Numbered from the stretch's first letter, positions 1 to 6,807 are shown. The stretch: 8,814 nt of DNA from Ruminococcus sp. UBA5884 (GCA_002431975.1 DJFA01000066.1:17830-26643), one strand, 5' to 3'. Notes: generated by a model from the letters alone, not told the origin. Program-made: numbers and translations.

Positions 1-65
1 CTTCCGATTACTGAGAGTGCGAGTATAAATGCCAGAGTCCTTTTCCGGACATTTTTATTTAACAT
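1..65 (-). CDS. Partial exported protein, N-terminus only
   Basis: The first 21 codons of a gene that runs off the left edge. The visible residues are MLNKNVRKR followed by TLAFILALSVIG: a basic N-region and then a hydrophobic stretch, as in a signal peptide or N-terminal membrane anchor. The start is the ATG at 65-63. It is preceded by AAAGGAG (76-82), which overlaps the TGA of the upstream gene; 10 bases separate AGGAG from the ATG. It is the fourth gene of the phosphatase-kinase operon, so its product probably works at or outside the membrane with the kinase. The function cannot be read from so few residues. Accessory proteins with FHA or von Willebrand A domains occur in similar clusters, but nothing here shows either. 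Confidence 0.7.
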   Translation of the reverse strand, partial: MLNKNVRKRTLAFILALSVIG

Positions 66-81
66 AAAAAAACTGCTCCTT

Positions 82-594
82 TCATCTTATAACCTCATCA
101 GTATTTATAAAATTAAGGTCAAATATAATTTCAAACTTATGCTCTGAGGTGAGATTTCCTGTAGTTTCATCAATATTTTCAGCTGTTTCAAGACAGGTTG
201 TTTCAGGCATATCAGCTGACGGCGGAGAAAGCGGAACTGTTTCATAGCTCTGATGAATATGATTTTCAGGAAGTGCGACTGTTTCAGTATCTCCTGTCGG
301 GGTATCTGTATTATAGAGATTTCCTGTAGGCTTTACGCCCTGTTTTACTTTATCTGCGATATTACGCTGTTTTTCCATGAATGCATCAAGGTGGTCAGAG
401 TTATTGCTGTATCCGCTGTTCTGACCGGATTCTCTGTTCCTTAACTGTTTTATCTGCTTTCTTGCGGTGTATCCTGTAAGCTGTCCTGTAATCTTAGGAA
501 TATTGAACAGGAAAAACATAACTGCTGCTGCAATAAGGCATATAACTGCTGCTGCCGCTGTTATAATAAATACTATGTAATATGTACTGGTCAT
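82..594 (-). CDS. Single-pass membrane protein with repeated ETT/ETV motifs, putative kinase substrate
   Basis: A 170-aa protein of no firmly recognised family. Residues about 6-30 form one transmembrane helix rich in Ala, Ile and Phe. A basic juxtamembrane stretch follows (KITGQLTGYTARKQIKQLR, 34-52), which places the rest in the cytoplasm. The middle (55-150) is low in hydrophobics and probably disordered. It carries ETVAL (104-108), ETVPL (118-122), ETTCL (131-135) and ETTGNL (143-148). The end (152-170) is a compact hydrophobic/acidic stretch ending TDEVIR. ETT motifs are known phospho-threonine sites in GarA/OdhI-type partners of bacterial Ser/Thr kinases, so I infer a phosphorylated scaffold or substrate of the kinase encoded just upstream. 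The ATG at 594 lies 2 bp after the kinase stop, and its ribosome site GGGGGAG (605-611) is inside the last kinase codons, so translation is probably coupled. The substrate role is inference. Confidence 0.85.
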   Translation of the reverse strand: MTSTYYIVFIITAAAAVICLIAAAVMFFLFNIPKITGQLTGYTARKQIKQLRNRESGQNSGYSNNSDHLDAFMEKQRNIADKVKQGVKPTGNLYNTDTPTGDTETVALPENHIHQSYETVPLSPPSADMPETTCLETAENIDETTGNLTSEHKFEIIFDLNFINTDEVIR

Positions 595-596
595 TT

Positions 597-2375
597 TTAC
601 TGTTCTCCCCCTTCTGAACTGCTGCCGTCAATTGCTTCAGGATATGTCATATTAAGCTTTTCAACTGCCTGCGGAATAAGCTTTTTGATTTCCTCTGACC
701 TGAAAACACGGGATATTTCATCAGTTTCAAGCTGCTGTGAGATATATTCTATCATATCTGAAATATCCTTGTAGCTTACCTGGTCAACCTTGAGGTTTGC
801 TGCGTATATTATGATATTTGTAAGCATTTCCTCATACAGTCTTACTTTAAGACCTGCATCAAGTTCTGTTGAATTGAGTGCTTTGAGATTGTTCCAGTAT
901 TCAGCATACTTTCCAGAGTCTGCACCTCTGTAGTTGAGGTCATATATATTATTGTAGAAATCACCGATTTTCTCATAAAGTGATGCATTGACAGCTATTT
1001 CACTGCCATCTGCCGCAGCCTTTTCAGCTTTTGAAAACCATGTTACAGCATTCGATTTTCTTGATGTATCATCTTCATAGTAAAACCAGTATGCTATTCC
1101 CGTATCATAACAGAACTGTGCATAATCCTCACTGTTCTGTTTAAGCGAATCAAGCGGAGGAGATGAAAAACTCTGTCCTTCATAGTCAATTCCTGTTTTC
1201 TTTTCAAGACCTTTTACAATTGAATCTGTTTTTCCGAGAATAAGTGAATTAAGTATATTATCCTCATCAGCGGTGAATACCGGTTCAGTTTCATCGCTGT
1301 CAGGCTGTTTTGTTATAAACATATTGATAAGCTCATCATATGCGGAAACATTCGCAGGGTCAATTGATATCGCTGAAAGACAGTAAAGCAGCTTTTCATC
1401 ATATGATGAAGCTGATGAAACCTTTTCAAGCTGTGTATTGTAGTCTGCAACTATTGAATTCTTATATTTCTGATGAAAACTTGCCGAGGTGATGCCGCAT
1501 GAAAGACTCAGTATTACAGCGGCGGCGAATGCGCCAAGCCTCATCTTGCTTTTTTTTAAATTTTTTATATCACCGTCACGGTAATGCTGGAGGTCATACA
1601 TAAGCTCCGCACACGACTGGTATCTTTCGTCCGGGTCTTCTCTTGTACATTTTATTATGATTTTTTCAAGACCTGTTGAGAGATTTGAATTCCATTCGGT
1701 AATAGGTTTAAGCACATAAGGCGGCTCGTTCGGGTGCTTGTTTGTAAGCAGGTGATAAAGCGTTACTCCAAGATTGTATATATCAGTTCTTTCATCTGTC
1801 TGATGATGCTTGCTTCCCCTGTACTGTTCAGGAGCTGCATAGCCCTTTGTTCCAAGACAGGTTGTATCTTCAGTACTGTCAATCTTGAACTCTCTTGCAG
1901 TACCAAAGTCGATAACCGTGATATTGCCGTCAGGCTTTAACATTACATTTGCAGGCTTCATATCCCTGTATATGATAGGCGGATTCTGTGAATGCAGATA
2001 CTGAAGAACGTCACATATCTGTATTCCCCATCTTACAACACGTTCCTGCGGCTGTGCACCTTCATTTTTAAGTACCTTCTGGAGCGAATTTCCCTGTATA
2101 TAATCCATAACTATGAGAAATGTATCGTCCTTGTCGATAACGTCAATGATGCTCGGCAGGTTCGGATGATTGAGCTTTTTGAGCATATCTATCTCAACAA
2201 TAAGATTCTGTCTTACAACATCAAGCTTTTTATCACCGGTTTTGCGTACTTCCTTGATAGCCCATTGCTTATTGGCTCGGCGGTTCATTGCAAGATATAC
2301 GACACTCATTCCGCCCTTGTCTATAACAGATATTATTTCATAGATTCCGTTGATTACTTCACCGGTCTGAAGCAT
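597..2375 (-). CDS. Membrane-anchored Hanks-type Ser/Thr protein kinase without PASTA domains
   Basis: 592 aa. The N-terminal cytoplasmic kinase domain spans about 12-265. It has the glycine-rich loop DKGGMSVVY (19-27), catalytic Lys41 in WAIKEV, the helix C Glu61, a catalytic loop YRDMKPAN (136-143, Asp138 and Asn143), DFG (156-158), activation-loop Thr171/Thr172 in EDTTCLGT, APE (181-183) and helix F Asp198. Every catalytic residue is present, so the kinase should be active. The HRD histidine is Tyr, a common variant. A basic stretch (271-279) precedes one membrane helix (about 280-299). The remaining 290 residues would be extracellular; they look helical and TPR-like (for example ISIDPANVSAYDELINMF) and contain no PASTA repeat, unlike classical PrkC/PknB. 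The ATG at 2375 follows AGGAGG (2385-2390), which overlaps the phosphatase stop. The predicted role is transmembrane signalling, opposed by the PP2C phosphatase upstream. The ligand is unknown. Confidence 0.95.
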   Translation of the reverse strand: MLQTGEVINGIYEIISVIDKGGMSVVYLAMNRRANKQWAIKEVRKTGDKKLDVVRQNLIVEIDMLKKLNHPNLPSIIDVIDKDDTFLIVMDYIQGNSLQKVLKNEGAQPQERVVRWGIQICDVLQYLHSQNPPIIYRDMKPANVMLKPDGNITVIDFGTAREFKIDSTEDTTCLGTKGYAAPEQYRGSKHHQTDERTDIYNLGVTLYHLLTNKHPNEPPYVLKPITEWNSNLSTGLEKIIIKCTREDPDERYQSCAELMYDLQHYRDGDIKNLKKSKMRLGAFAAAVILSLSCGITSASFHQKYKNSIVADYNTQLEKVSSASSYDEKLLYCLSAISIDPANVSAYDELINMFITKQPDSDETEPVFTADEDNILNSLILGKTDSIVKGLEKKTGIDYEGQSFSSPPLDSLKQNSEDYAQFCYDTGIAYWFYYEDDTSRKSNAVTWFSKAEKAAADGSEIAVNASLYEKIGDFYNNIYDLNYRGADSGKYAEYWNNLKALNSTELDAGLKVRLYEEMLTNIIIYAANLKVDQVSYKDISDMIEYISQQLETDEISRVFRSEEIKKLIPQAVEKLNMTYPEAIDGSSSEGGEQ

Positions 2376-2389
2376 ATTAAAATTCCTCC

Positions 2390-3166
2390 TCAGTCAGCGG
2401 CTTTTACAAGCAGAGCTGTAATATTGTCAGCTTCCATTCTGATTTTGTTAAGTTCTATCAGACTTCTTATGCGTCTTCTCATATCATTTTCATCAGAGAG
2501 GGAATGAGGTCTGAATTCATTGAGTATTTCCTGCGGTGAAACAAGATGCCTGAATCCGTCAGAGCATATCATGAATGATGTTTCGGATTCAAATTCTCCG
2601 CAGAAAAAATCAGGTGATACTGTAGCTGTAACTCCCACGCACTGGAGCAGTATATTCCTCTGCGGACTTACAAGTGCTTCCTCAGGAGTCATTCTTCCCA
2701 GAGCAACTTCCCTTGCAACAAATGTCTGGTCATTTGTTATCTGAAGCAGCGAATCCGTGATTTTATATGCTCGTGTATCGCCGACATTCATTACTATATA
2801 ATGATTGTCCCATGCTGCAAGAGCTGTTATTGTAGTTCCAAGCCTTACATTGTTTTCCATGCCGTATTGTCTTAATCGTTCGTTTTCATTGTTTATAATG
2901 GTTATCCATTCATTTTTTATAAGGTCATCAGAAAGTGATGCACCTTCTGAGAGCAGCTTCGGGAGCTTGTTTTCAAACCAGTCTGAAAATGCACGTATAA
3001 CAACTGCACTTGCGAGTTCCCCCTTTGAAAGGCCGCCCATGCCGTCACAGATTACAGCAAGAACCAGATGCCCGAAATCTGTTTCAGCAATTTTTAAAGT
3101 AAGGCTGTCCTGATTCGCAGCCTTTTTAATACCGATATCCGTATCGGCAGCAGCTAAAAATTTCAT
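2390..3166 (-). CDS. PP2C-family (PPM) Ser/Thr protein phosphatase
   Basis: 258 aa, the normal length for a bacterial PrpC/Stp-type metal-dependent phosphatase, cytoplasmic with no membrane segment. The metal-binding and core motifs are all visible: NQDS (18-21, Asp20), CDGMGG (40-45, Asp41-Gly42), LGTT (109-112), NVGDTRAY (127-134), SPQRN (167-171), CSDGF (201-205, Asp203) and ADNIT (246-250, Asp247-Asn248). It should remove phosphate from Ser/Thr on the kinase downstream and on its substrates. The start ATG at 3166 is preceded by AGGAGT (3172-3177) at 5-bp spacing. It is the first gene of the operon, 14 bp ahead of the kinase, under the promoter at 3243-3271. A phosphatase paired with a membrane kinase is a standard arrangement in Firmicutes. 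The usual SDGL/SDGV motif is SDGF here, a conservative change. Confidence 0.95.
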   Translation of the reverse strand: MKFLAAADTDIGIKKAANQDSLTLKIAETDFGHLVLAVICDGMGGLSKGELASAVVIRAFSDWFENKLPKLLSEGASLSDDLIKNEWITIINNENERLRQYGMENNVRLGTTITALAAWDNHYIVMNVGDTRAYKITDSLLQITNDQTFVAREVALGRMTPEEALVSPQRNILLQCVGVTATVSPDFFCGEFESETSFMICSDGFRHLVSPQEILNEFRPHSLSDENDMRRRIRSLIELNKIRMEADNITALLVKAAD

Positions 3167-3242
3167 GATTTACTCCTAAAAATAATAATTTATTCAATAT
3201 ATGCAAAGAGGTATAATTATATAATTTATATACATACTTATA

Positions 3243-3271
3243 ATTATAACTCATAAACTGCTAAAAATCAA
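3243..3271 (-). promoter_or_regulatory. Sigma-A-type promoter of the phosphatase-kinase operon
   Basis: On the minus strand, -35 TTGATT (3266-3271, 4 of 6 to consensus), a 17-bp spacer and -10 TATAAT (3243-3248, 6 of 6). Transcription would start near 3236, giving a leader of about 70 nt before the phosphatase ATG. The leader is very AT-rich, with several nested TATA-like words (about 3211-3240), so the exact start is uncertain. Confidence 0.65.
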
Positions 3272-3341
3272 TATAAAATAACGCAAATTCATTATTTTAT
3301 GCAGGCTGTACGGTGAATTAACGGACATATTTAAAAAATTA

Positions 3342-3353
3342 CTACAGAATAAA
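3342..3353 (-). repeat. Possible relic end of the dispersed repeat
   Basis: The 12-base word TTTATTCTGTAG (minus strand) is identical to the words at 6514-6503 (minus) and 8735-8746 (plus), where it forms the outer edge of repeat copies. The GGGG and palindrome that should follow are absent here. It may be a decayed end or a chance match in AT-rich DNA. Confidence 0.25.
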
Positions 3354-3363
3354 TTCAATATCA

Positions 3364-3392
3364 TTGAAAATAATTTTATTATCCGGCATTAT
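3364..3392 (+). promoter_or_regulatory. Candidate promoter for the calcium ATPase
   Basis: TTGAAA (3364-3369, 5 of 6), a 17-bp spacer, and CATTAT (3387-3392, 4 of 6). This is the best-spaced plus-strand pair I found ahead of the ATPase; it would leave a leader of about 60 nt. The region is so AT-rich that other -10 words (3413-3424) are possible. Confidence 0.4.
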
Positions 3393-3458
3393 TTTACCTC
3401 AATGGTTCATAATATTATTATAAAAGCAATAAAAACCGGATTGGGGTGTATTTGAATT

Positions 3459-6083
3459 ATGGTTGGACTGACTGCGGCTGAAGCTGAAAAAAGGCTTGAA
3501 TCAGATGGTCTTAACTGTCTTGCGGATAAGAAAAAAACAGGTGCTTTTAAAATATTTCTCGGTCAGTTCCGTGATGTTATGGTTATGATTCTGCTTGCGG
3601 CAACAGGTATTTCCGTCTGGCTCGGAGAAGTATATGATGCTGTTACAATTATACTTATAGTTCTGCTCAATGCGGTTCTCGGATTCATTCAGGAATACCG
3701 GACTGAAAAAACTCTTGAAACTCTCAAGAATATGACATCACCGACTGCTAAGGTTTACCGTGACGGAAAACTTTGCGTTATATCGGCTGAAAAAATAGTT
3801 GCAGGCGATATTATTGAACTCGATACAGGTGATAAAGTCCCTGCCGACTGCGTTGTTATCGATGAAACAGGTCTTTGTGCTGATGAATCAATACTTACCG
3901 GAGAACCTGAAGCCGTTTCAAAACATTCAGGCGATTTAAATGAAAAGGATAATTCCTTAAACAGAGCAGATATTGTATACGGCGGCACTGTTATAGTAAA
4001 AGGTCATGCAAAAGCCAAAGTTATTGCATCAGGCAGAAATACTCAGATGGGCATGATTTCCGGTATGATTTCAGAAATACAGGAAAATCAGACTCCTTTG
4101 CAGAAAAGACTCGGTGAACTCGGCACAGTTGTTGCACTTATATGCATTGCTGTCTGCATAATAGTATTTCTTGCCGGCGTTTTAAGAGGCGAACCGGTTT
4201 TCGATATGCTTATGACCGGAATAACAATATCAATTGCCGCTATTCCTGAGGGACTCCCTGCAACAGTTACAATTGCACTTGCTCTTGCTGTAAACAGAAT
4301 GATGAAACAGAATGCTCTTGTAAATAAACTTCATTCAGTTGAAACTCTCGGCTGTGCCTCCGTAATATGCACCGACAAGACCGGCACTATAACAGAAAAT
4401 AAAATGACTGTTGCTAAAGTTTTCTGCGATATGAGAGAGTTTTCAGTAAGCGGAAACGGCTACAGAATTGCCGGAGATATAAAATATCAGGATTCTGCTG
4501 TAAATCCTATGAGTACAAAATCTTTAAGCGAAATATTAAAATGCTGCGTTCTCTGCAATAATGCCGTCATATCCTCTGAACATGAAATATCATCAAGAGA
4601 AAGAGGAAGCCTGAAAAGCAATGGATTCTGGAAAGCTGTGGGCGACCCGACTGAAACAGCTCTGCTGGTGATGGCTGCAAAGGGAAATGTTACCGCTGAT
4701 AAGCTTAAATATGATTATATACGCATAAATGAAATACCATTTGACAGCCAGTCAAGATGCATGACTGTTATCGTTTCAGAAAAATCTCATCAGAAAACCG
4801 CATTTTCAAAAGGTGCTTCCGATGTTATACTCGAAAAATGTTCATTTATTTATACCGATAACGGAATAATCCCTCTTACATCATCAGTAAAGCGTCAGAT
4901 TCAGAACAAAGTTGATGAAATGTCTGAAAATGCTTTAAGAGTACTTGCTTTTGCTGAAAAAACATCATATCAGAACGGCGAACCCTCCGGAATGGTTTTT
5001 CTCGGTCTTACAGGAATGATTGACCCTTTGCGTGAAGAAGCAAAAATTGCTGTCAGAAAATGTGCAAAGGCTCATATACGCACTGTAATGATAACCGGCG
5101 ACCACAAGAACACTGCTGCCGCTATTGCCAGACAGGCGGGCATTCTTAAAGGAAAAAAAGTTATGACAGGTCAGGAGCTTAACCGCCTCAGCGATGATGA
5201 ACTCCTTGAATGCATTGATGATATATCAGTTTTTGCAAGAGTTGAACCCTGCCATAAACTAAGACTTGTAAAGGCTTATAAGAAAAAAGGCCATATCGTT
5301 ACAATGACTGGTGACGGAGTGAATGATGCTCCTGCAATAAAAGAGGCTGATGTAGGAGTTGCAATGGGTATAACAGGTACTGATGTAACAAAGCAGTCCG
5401 CTGATATAATACTTCTTGACGATAATTTTGCAACGCTTGTTCAGGCTGTTGAACAGGGCAGGGGGATATATGCCAATATAAGAAAATTTGTCAGATATCT
5501 GCTTTCATGCAATATAGGCGAAGTAATAACAATGTTTGCCGGAATACTGATGGGACTGCCGCTTGTAATGCTTCCGGTGCAGCTTCTGCTTGTAAATCTT
5601 ATAACTGACGGACTGCCGGCAATTGCTCTCGGCATGGAACCCACTGACAGCAGAGTCATGAACAGACCTCCCAGAAAATCAGATGAAAGCTTTTTTTCTG
5701 ACGGACTTATGTTCAGAATAGTTTTCCGTGGAATTATGATAGGATTATGTACTCTCGGCTGTTTTACTGCAATAATAGGCACTGGTGCGGATATTGCAGT
5801 TTCAAGAACCTGTGCATTGCTTACACTTGTAATGTCACAGCTTATTCATGTTTTTGAATGCAAATCAGAAAAAGGAAATATATTTACAGTTCCTTATTTC
5901 AATAATAAAAAGCTTCTGCTTGCAGTATTGTTTTCAGCGGCAATAATTGTGTCAGCAATATGGTTTCCGCCACTTCAGGCAATATTTGCAACTGCTGCAC
6001 TTTCAGGAAAAGAAGTACTTGTATCACTTGCATTTTCATTTGCAATACCTTTGATAAACTGCATATTCTACCATGGAGATTAA
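3459..6083 (+). CDS. P-type IIA cation ATPase, probable Ca2+ exporter
   Basis: 874 aa, full length for bacterial SERCA-like pumps. It couples ATP hydrolysis to Ca2+ movement out of the cytoplasm. Motifs in order: cation-ATPase N-terminal region (1-40), membrane pair M1-M2 (about 40-77), actuator-domain TGEP (147-150), M3 (about 221-242), M4 with PEGLP (263-267, Glu264), phosphorylation site DKTGT (Asp306), nucleotide-binding FDSQSR (428-433) and KGA (451-453), TGD (546-548), TGDGVNDAP (617-625), M5 with Asn685 and Glu688, and M6 NLITDGLP (713-720, Asn713, Thr716, Asp717). The N..E, N..TD and M4 Glu pattern matches the SERCA Ca2+ ligands. The M8 position has SQLIHVFE rather than the SERCA Glu pattern, so stoichiometry may differ. 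The start ATG has GGGGTG (3443-3448) 10 bases upstream. It is divergent from the kinase operon, and no partner gene is co-transcribed with it. Mn2+ or other cations cannot be excluded. Confidence 0.93.
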   Translation: MVGLTAAEAEKRLESDGLNCLADKKKTGAFKIFLGQFRDVMVMILLAATGISVWLGEVYDAVTIILIVLLNAVLGFIQEYRTEKTLETLKNMTSPTAKVYRDGKLCVISAEKIVAGDIIELDTGDKVPADCVVIDETGLCADESILTGEPEAVSKHSGDLNEKDNSLNRADIVYGGTVIVKGHAKAKVIASGRNTQMGMISGMISEIQENQTPLQKRLGELGTVVALICIAVCIIVFLAGVLRGEPVFDMLMTGITISIAAIPEGLPATVTIALALAVNRMMKQNALVNKLHSVETLGCASVICTDKTGTITENKMTVAKVFCDMREFSVSGNGYRIAGDIKYQDSAVNPMSTKSLSEILKCCVLCNNAVISSEHEISSRERGSLKSNGFWKAVGDPTETALLVMAAKGNVTADKLKYDYIRINEIPFDSQSRCMTVIVSEKSHQKTAFSKGASDVILEKCSFIYTDNGIIPLTSSVKRQIQNKVDEMSENALRVLAFAEKTSYQNGEPSGMVFLGLTGMIDPLREEAKIAVRKCAKAHIRTVMITGDHKNTAAAIARQAGILKGKKVMTGQELNRLSDDELLECIDDISVFARVEPCHKLRLVKAYKKKGHIVTMTGDGVNDAPAIKEADVGVAMGITGTDVTKQSADIILLDDNFATLVQAVEQGRGIYANIRKFVRYLLSCNIGEVITMFAGILMGLPLVMLPVQLLLVNLITDGLPAIALGMEPTDSRVMNRPPRKSDESFFSDGLMFRIVFRGIMIGLCTLGCFTAIIGTGADIAVSRTCALLTLVMSQLIHVFECKSEKGNIFTVPYFNNKKLLLAVLFSAAIIVSAIWFPPLQAIFATAALSGKEVLVSLAFSFAIPLINCIFYHGD

Positions 6084-6100
6084 AATATTTCTGCACGGAA

Positions 6101-6114
6101 AACAAATATTTGTT
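6101..6114. repeat. Perfect 14-base palindrome AACAAATATTTGTT
   Basis: It begins 17 bp after the ATPase stop. The preceding CACGGAAAACAAATA resembles TACAGAAAACAAATA inside the 151-bp unit (6405-6419), so this is probably a decayed fragment of the same family rather than an operator. Confidence 0.45.
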
Positions 6115-6171
6115 GTCAAATTGGTGTTACGTTAATGAAAAAAATTGTTGCTGAATTTGTGTAAAATGATT

Positions 6172-6196
6172 TGTAGGGGCGAACTGTGTTCGCCCG
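6172..6196 (+). repeat. Dispersed repeat copy 1 (GAAC variant)
   Basis: Begins TGTAGGGGCGAAC and folds as GGGCGAAC (6177-6184), loop TGT, GTTCGCCC (6188-6195). Homology continues to the right: TTTACCGGAATTT (6203-6215) is identical to 8771-8783, and ACCAATG (6226-6232) also recurs. A decayed version of the inner AT palindrome follows at 6236-6252. Confidence 0.85.
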
Positions 6197-6325
6197 TTAT
6201 GGTTTACCGGAATTTTAGACAAATGACCAATGGATTTATGATTTAACTATAATGAACGCAAATTCAATTGTTGTTTTCTGTAATTCGTTTATCTGAAATT
6301 CAGGATTAAATGATATGAAAATTGG

Positions 6326-6353
6326 TTCTGTAGGGGCGACCATTGGTCGCCCG
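6326..6353 (+). repeat. Dispersed repeat copy 2 (left end of the 151-bp element)
   Basis: It contains the palindrome GGGCGACCA (6334-6342), centre T, TGGTCGCCC (6344-6352). It is identical over 28 bases to copy 5 at 8738-8765 and, inverted, to copy 3. Further right, ACCAAT...TACAGA (6390-6410) matches 8794-8814 at 18 of 21 bases. Confidence 0.9.
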
Positions 6354-6423
6354 TTTCGGTCTACAGATAACTAATAATTTTATCGATTAACCAATAATTT
6401 TTCATACAGAAAACAAATACTGA

Positions 6424-6444
6424 AATTATGGTTTAACCATAATT
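6424..6444. repeat. AT-rich inverted repeat inside the element
   Basis: AATTATGGTT (6424-6433), centre T, AACCATAATT (6435-6444), a perfect 10-bp match. A partly broken counterpart lies at 6236-6252, downstream of copy 1, which supports common ancestry of the two units. Confidence 0.7.
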
Positions 6445-6448
6445 CAGG

Positions 6449-6476
6449 CGGGCGACCAATGGTCGCCCCTACAGAA
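6449..6476 (-). repeat. Dispersed repeat copy 3 (right end of the 151-bp element)
   Basis: An exact reverse complement of copy 2 over 28 bases, ending CCCCTACAGAA on the plus strand. Confidence 0.9.
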
Positions 6477-6494
6477 ACATGGCATTAAATTTTG

Positions 6495-6510
6495 GTTCAC
6501 CCCTACAGAA
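6495..6510 (-). repeat. Dispersed repeat copy 4, truncated
   Basis: The minus strand reads TTCTGTAGGGGTGAAC. The second half of the hairpin is lost. Its GAAC matches copy 1 rather than copies 2, 3 and 5. It is followed on the plus strand by TAAA, as at the outer edge of copy 5. Confidence 0.7.
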
Positions 6511-6515
6511 TAAAC

Positions 6516-6549
6516 GAAAAAATCCCTTATATTTCAAAGGGATTTTTTC
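6516..6549. terminator. Bidirectional intrinsic terminator
   Basis: A perfect 13-bp stem GAAAAAATCCCTT (6516-6528) / AAGGGATTTTTTC (6537-6549) with an 8-base loop. The stem has A-runs and T-runs on its outer halves, so both strands give a hairpin with a U-tract. On the plus strand it would end the ATPase transcript. On the minus strand it lies 70 bp beyond the stop of the small exported peptide gene and would end that transcript. Confidence 0.85.
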
Positions 6550-6618
6550 AGCTATTTTGATGATTTCTTTTTATATCTGTCGGGAAATCGGTTCAGGAAA
6601 TGAAAATAATAAAAAAAA

Positions 6619-6771
6619 TTATCTGAATGTCACTATGCAGACATATTCACTGCCATTATTTTTAAGGAATGCATCTGTTATATGATTTTCAGAAAAATTT
6701 TTGCATGAAAGCATAGCTGAAGCAGTTATTACGGCCGCAAAAATCAACGCAAAAAGTTTCTTCTTATTCAT
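6619..6771 (-). CDS. Small exported peptide, possible lipoprotein
   Basis: A 50-aa product, MNKKKLFALIFAAVITASAM then LSCKNFSENH and on to a TAA stop. The basic N-terminus and hydrophobic core (6-21) form a clear signal peptide. Cys23 in MLSC resembles a lipobox, but Leu at -2 is not typical; cleavage by signal peptidase I after ASA (17-19) is an alternative. The mature part is only about 28 residues, with a second Cys45. Gene signals are strong: GGGAGGA (6779-6785) 7 bases before the ATG, an extended -10 promoter 30-60 bp upstream, and a terminator downstream. These argue for a real short gene although I recognise no homolog. It could instead be the remnant N-terminus of a longer lipoprotein. 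Confidence 0.7.
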   Translation of the reverse strand: MNKKKLFALIFAAVITASAMLSCKNFSENHITDAFLKNNGSEYVCIVTFR

Positions 6772-6807
6772 TTTCAGTTCCTCCCTGTTCCATTATGTTA
6801 TGATATA

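Larger units (their letters stand above)
6326..6476. mobile_element. 151-bp MITE-like element with 28-bp perfect inverted ends
   Basis: The terminal inverted repeats 6326-6353 and 6449-6476 are identical over 28 bases, beginning TTCTGTAGGGGCGACC. Each end is itself a palindrome. The interior (6354-6448) is non-coding, about 95 bp and AT-rich, with a 10-bp inverted repeat at 6424-6444. It has no room for a transposase, so movement would need one encoded elsewhere. A TA lies just outside the GGGG at both ends, compatible with a TA target duplication, but the flanking TTCTG/CAGAA is also inverted and leaves the true boundary open. Confidence 0.65.
6172..6510. mobile_element. Putative older MITE-like unit interrupted by a younger copy
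   Basis: Its ends are copy 1 (TGTAGGGGCGAAC, plus) and copy 4 (TGTAGGGGTGAAC, minus), which match at 12 of 13 bases and share the GAAC variant that distinguishes them from the inner GACC pair. Without the 151-bp inner unit it would be about 188 bp. It encodes no transposase. The nesting is inferred from end sequence and order. Confidence 0.45.
6084..6515. other. Gene-free repeat zone after the calcium ATPase
   Basis: No credible gene on either strand. The zone is filled with whole and decayed copies of one short repeat family, including GC-rich hairpins in otherwise AT-rich DNA, an AT-rich palindrome at 6424-6444 and a perfect 14-base palindrome at 6101-6114. The ATPase transcript must cross all of it to reach the terminator at 6516-6549. 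Confidence 0.8.

Noticed and set aside
1992..2507. Plus-strand open frame of 171 codons
   Set aside because: It lies antisense across the kinase N-terminus and the phosphatase C-terminus, both with intact catalytic motifs, and its product resembles no domain.
5441..5782. Minus-strand open frame of 113 codons
   Set aside because: A shadow of the ATPase C-terminal membrane region. It has no ribosome site or recognisable domain.
6180..6192. GAAC...GTTC in repeat copy 1 as a second LexA box
   Set aside because: The half-sites are separated by 3 bases instead of 4, and the sequence is explained by the repeat hairpin, whose other copies have GACC...GGTC.
6172..6510. CRISPR array
   Set aside because: The copies are in both orientations, irregularly spaced, and share homology in the spaces between them, which fits mobile repeats rather than repeat-spacer units.
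6479..6685. Plus-strand open frame of 68 codons
   Set aside because: It starts at the edge of the repeat, passes through the terminator and is antisense to the well-supported small exported peptide gene. It has no ribosome site.
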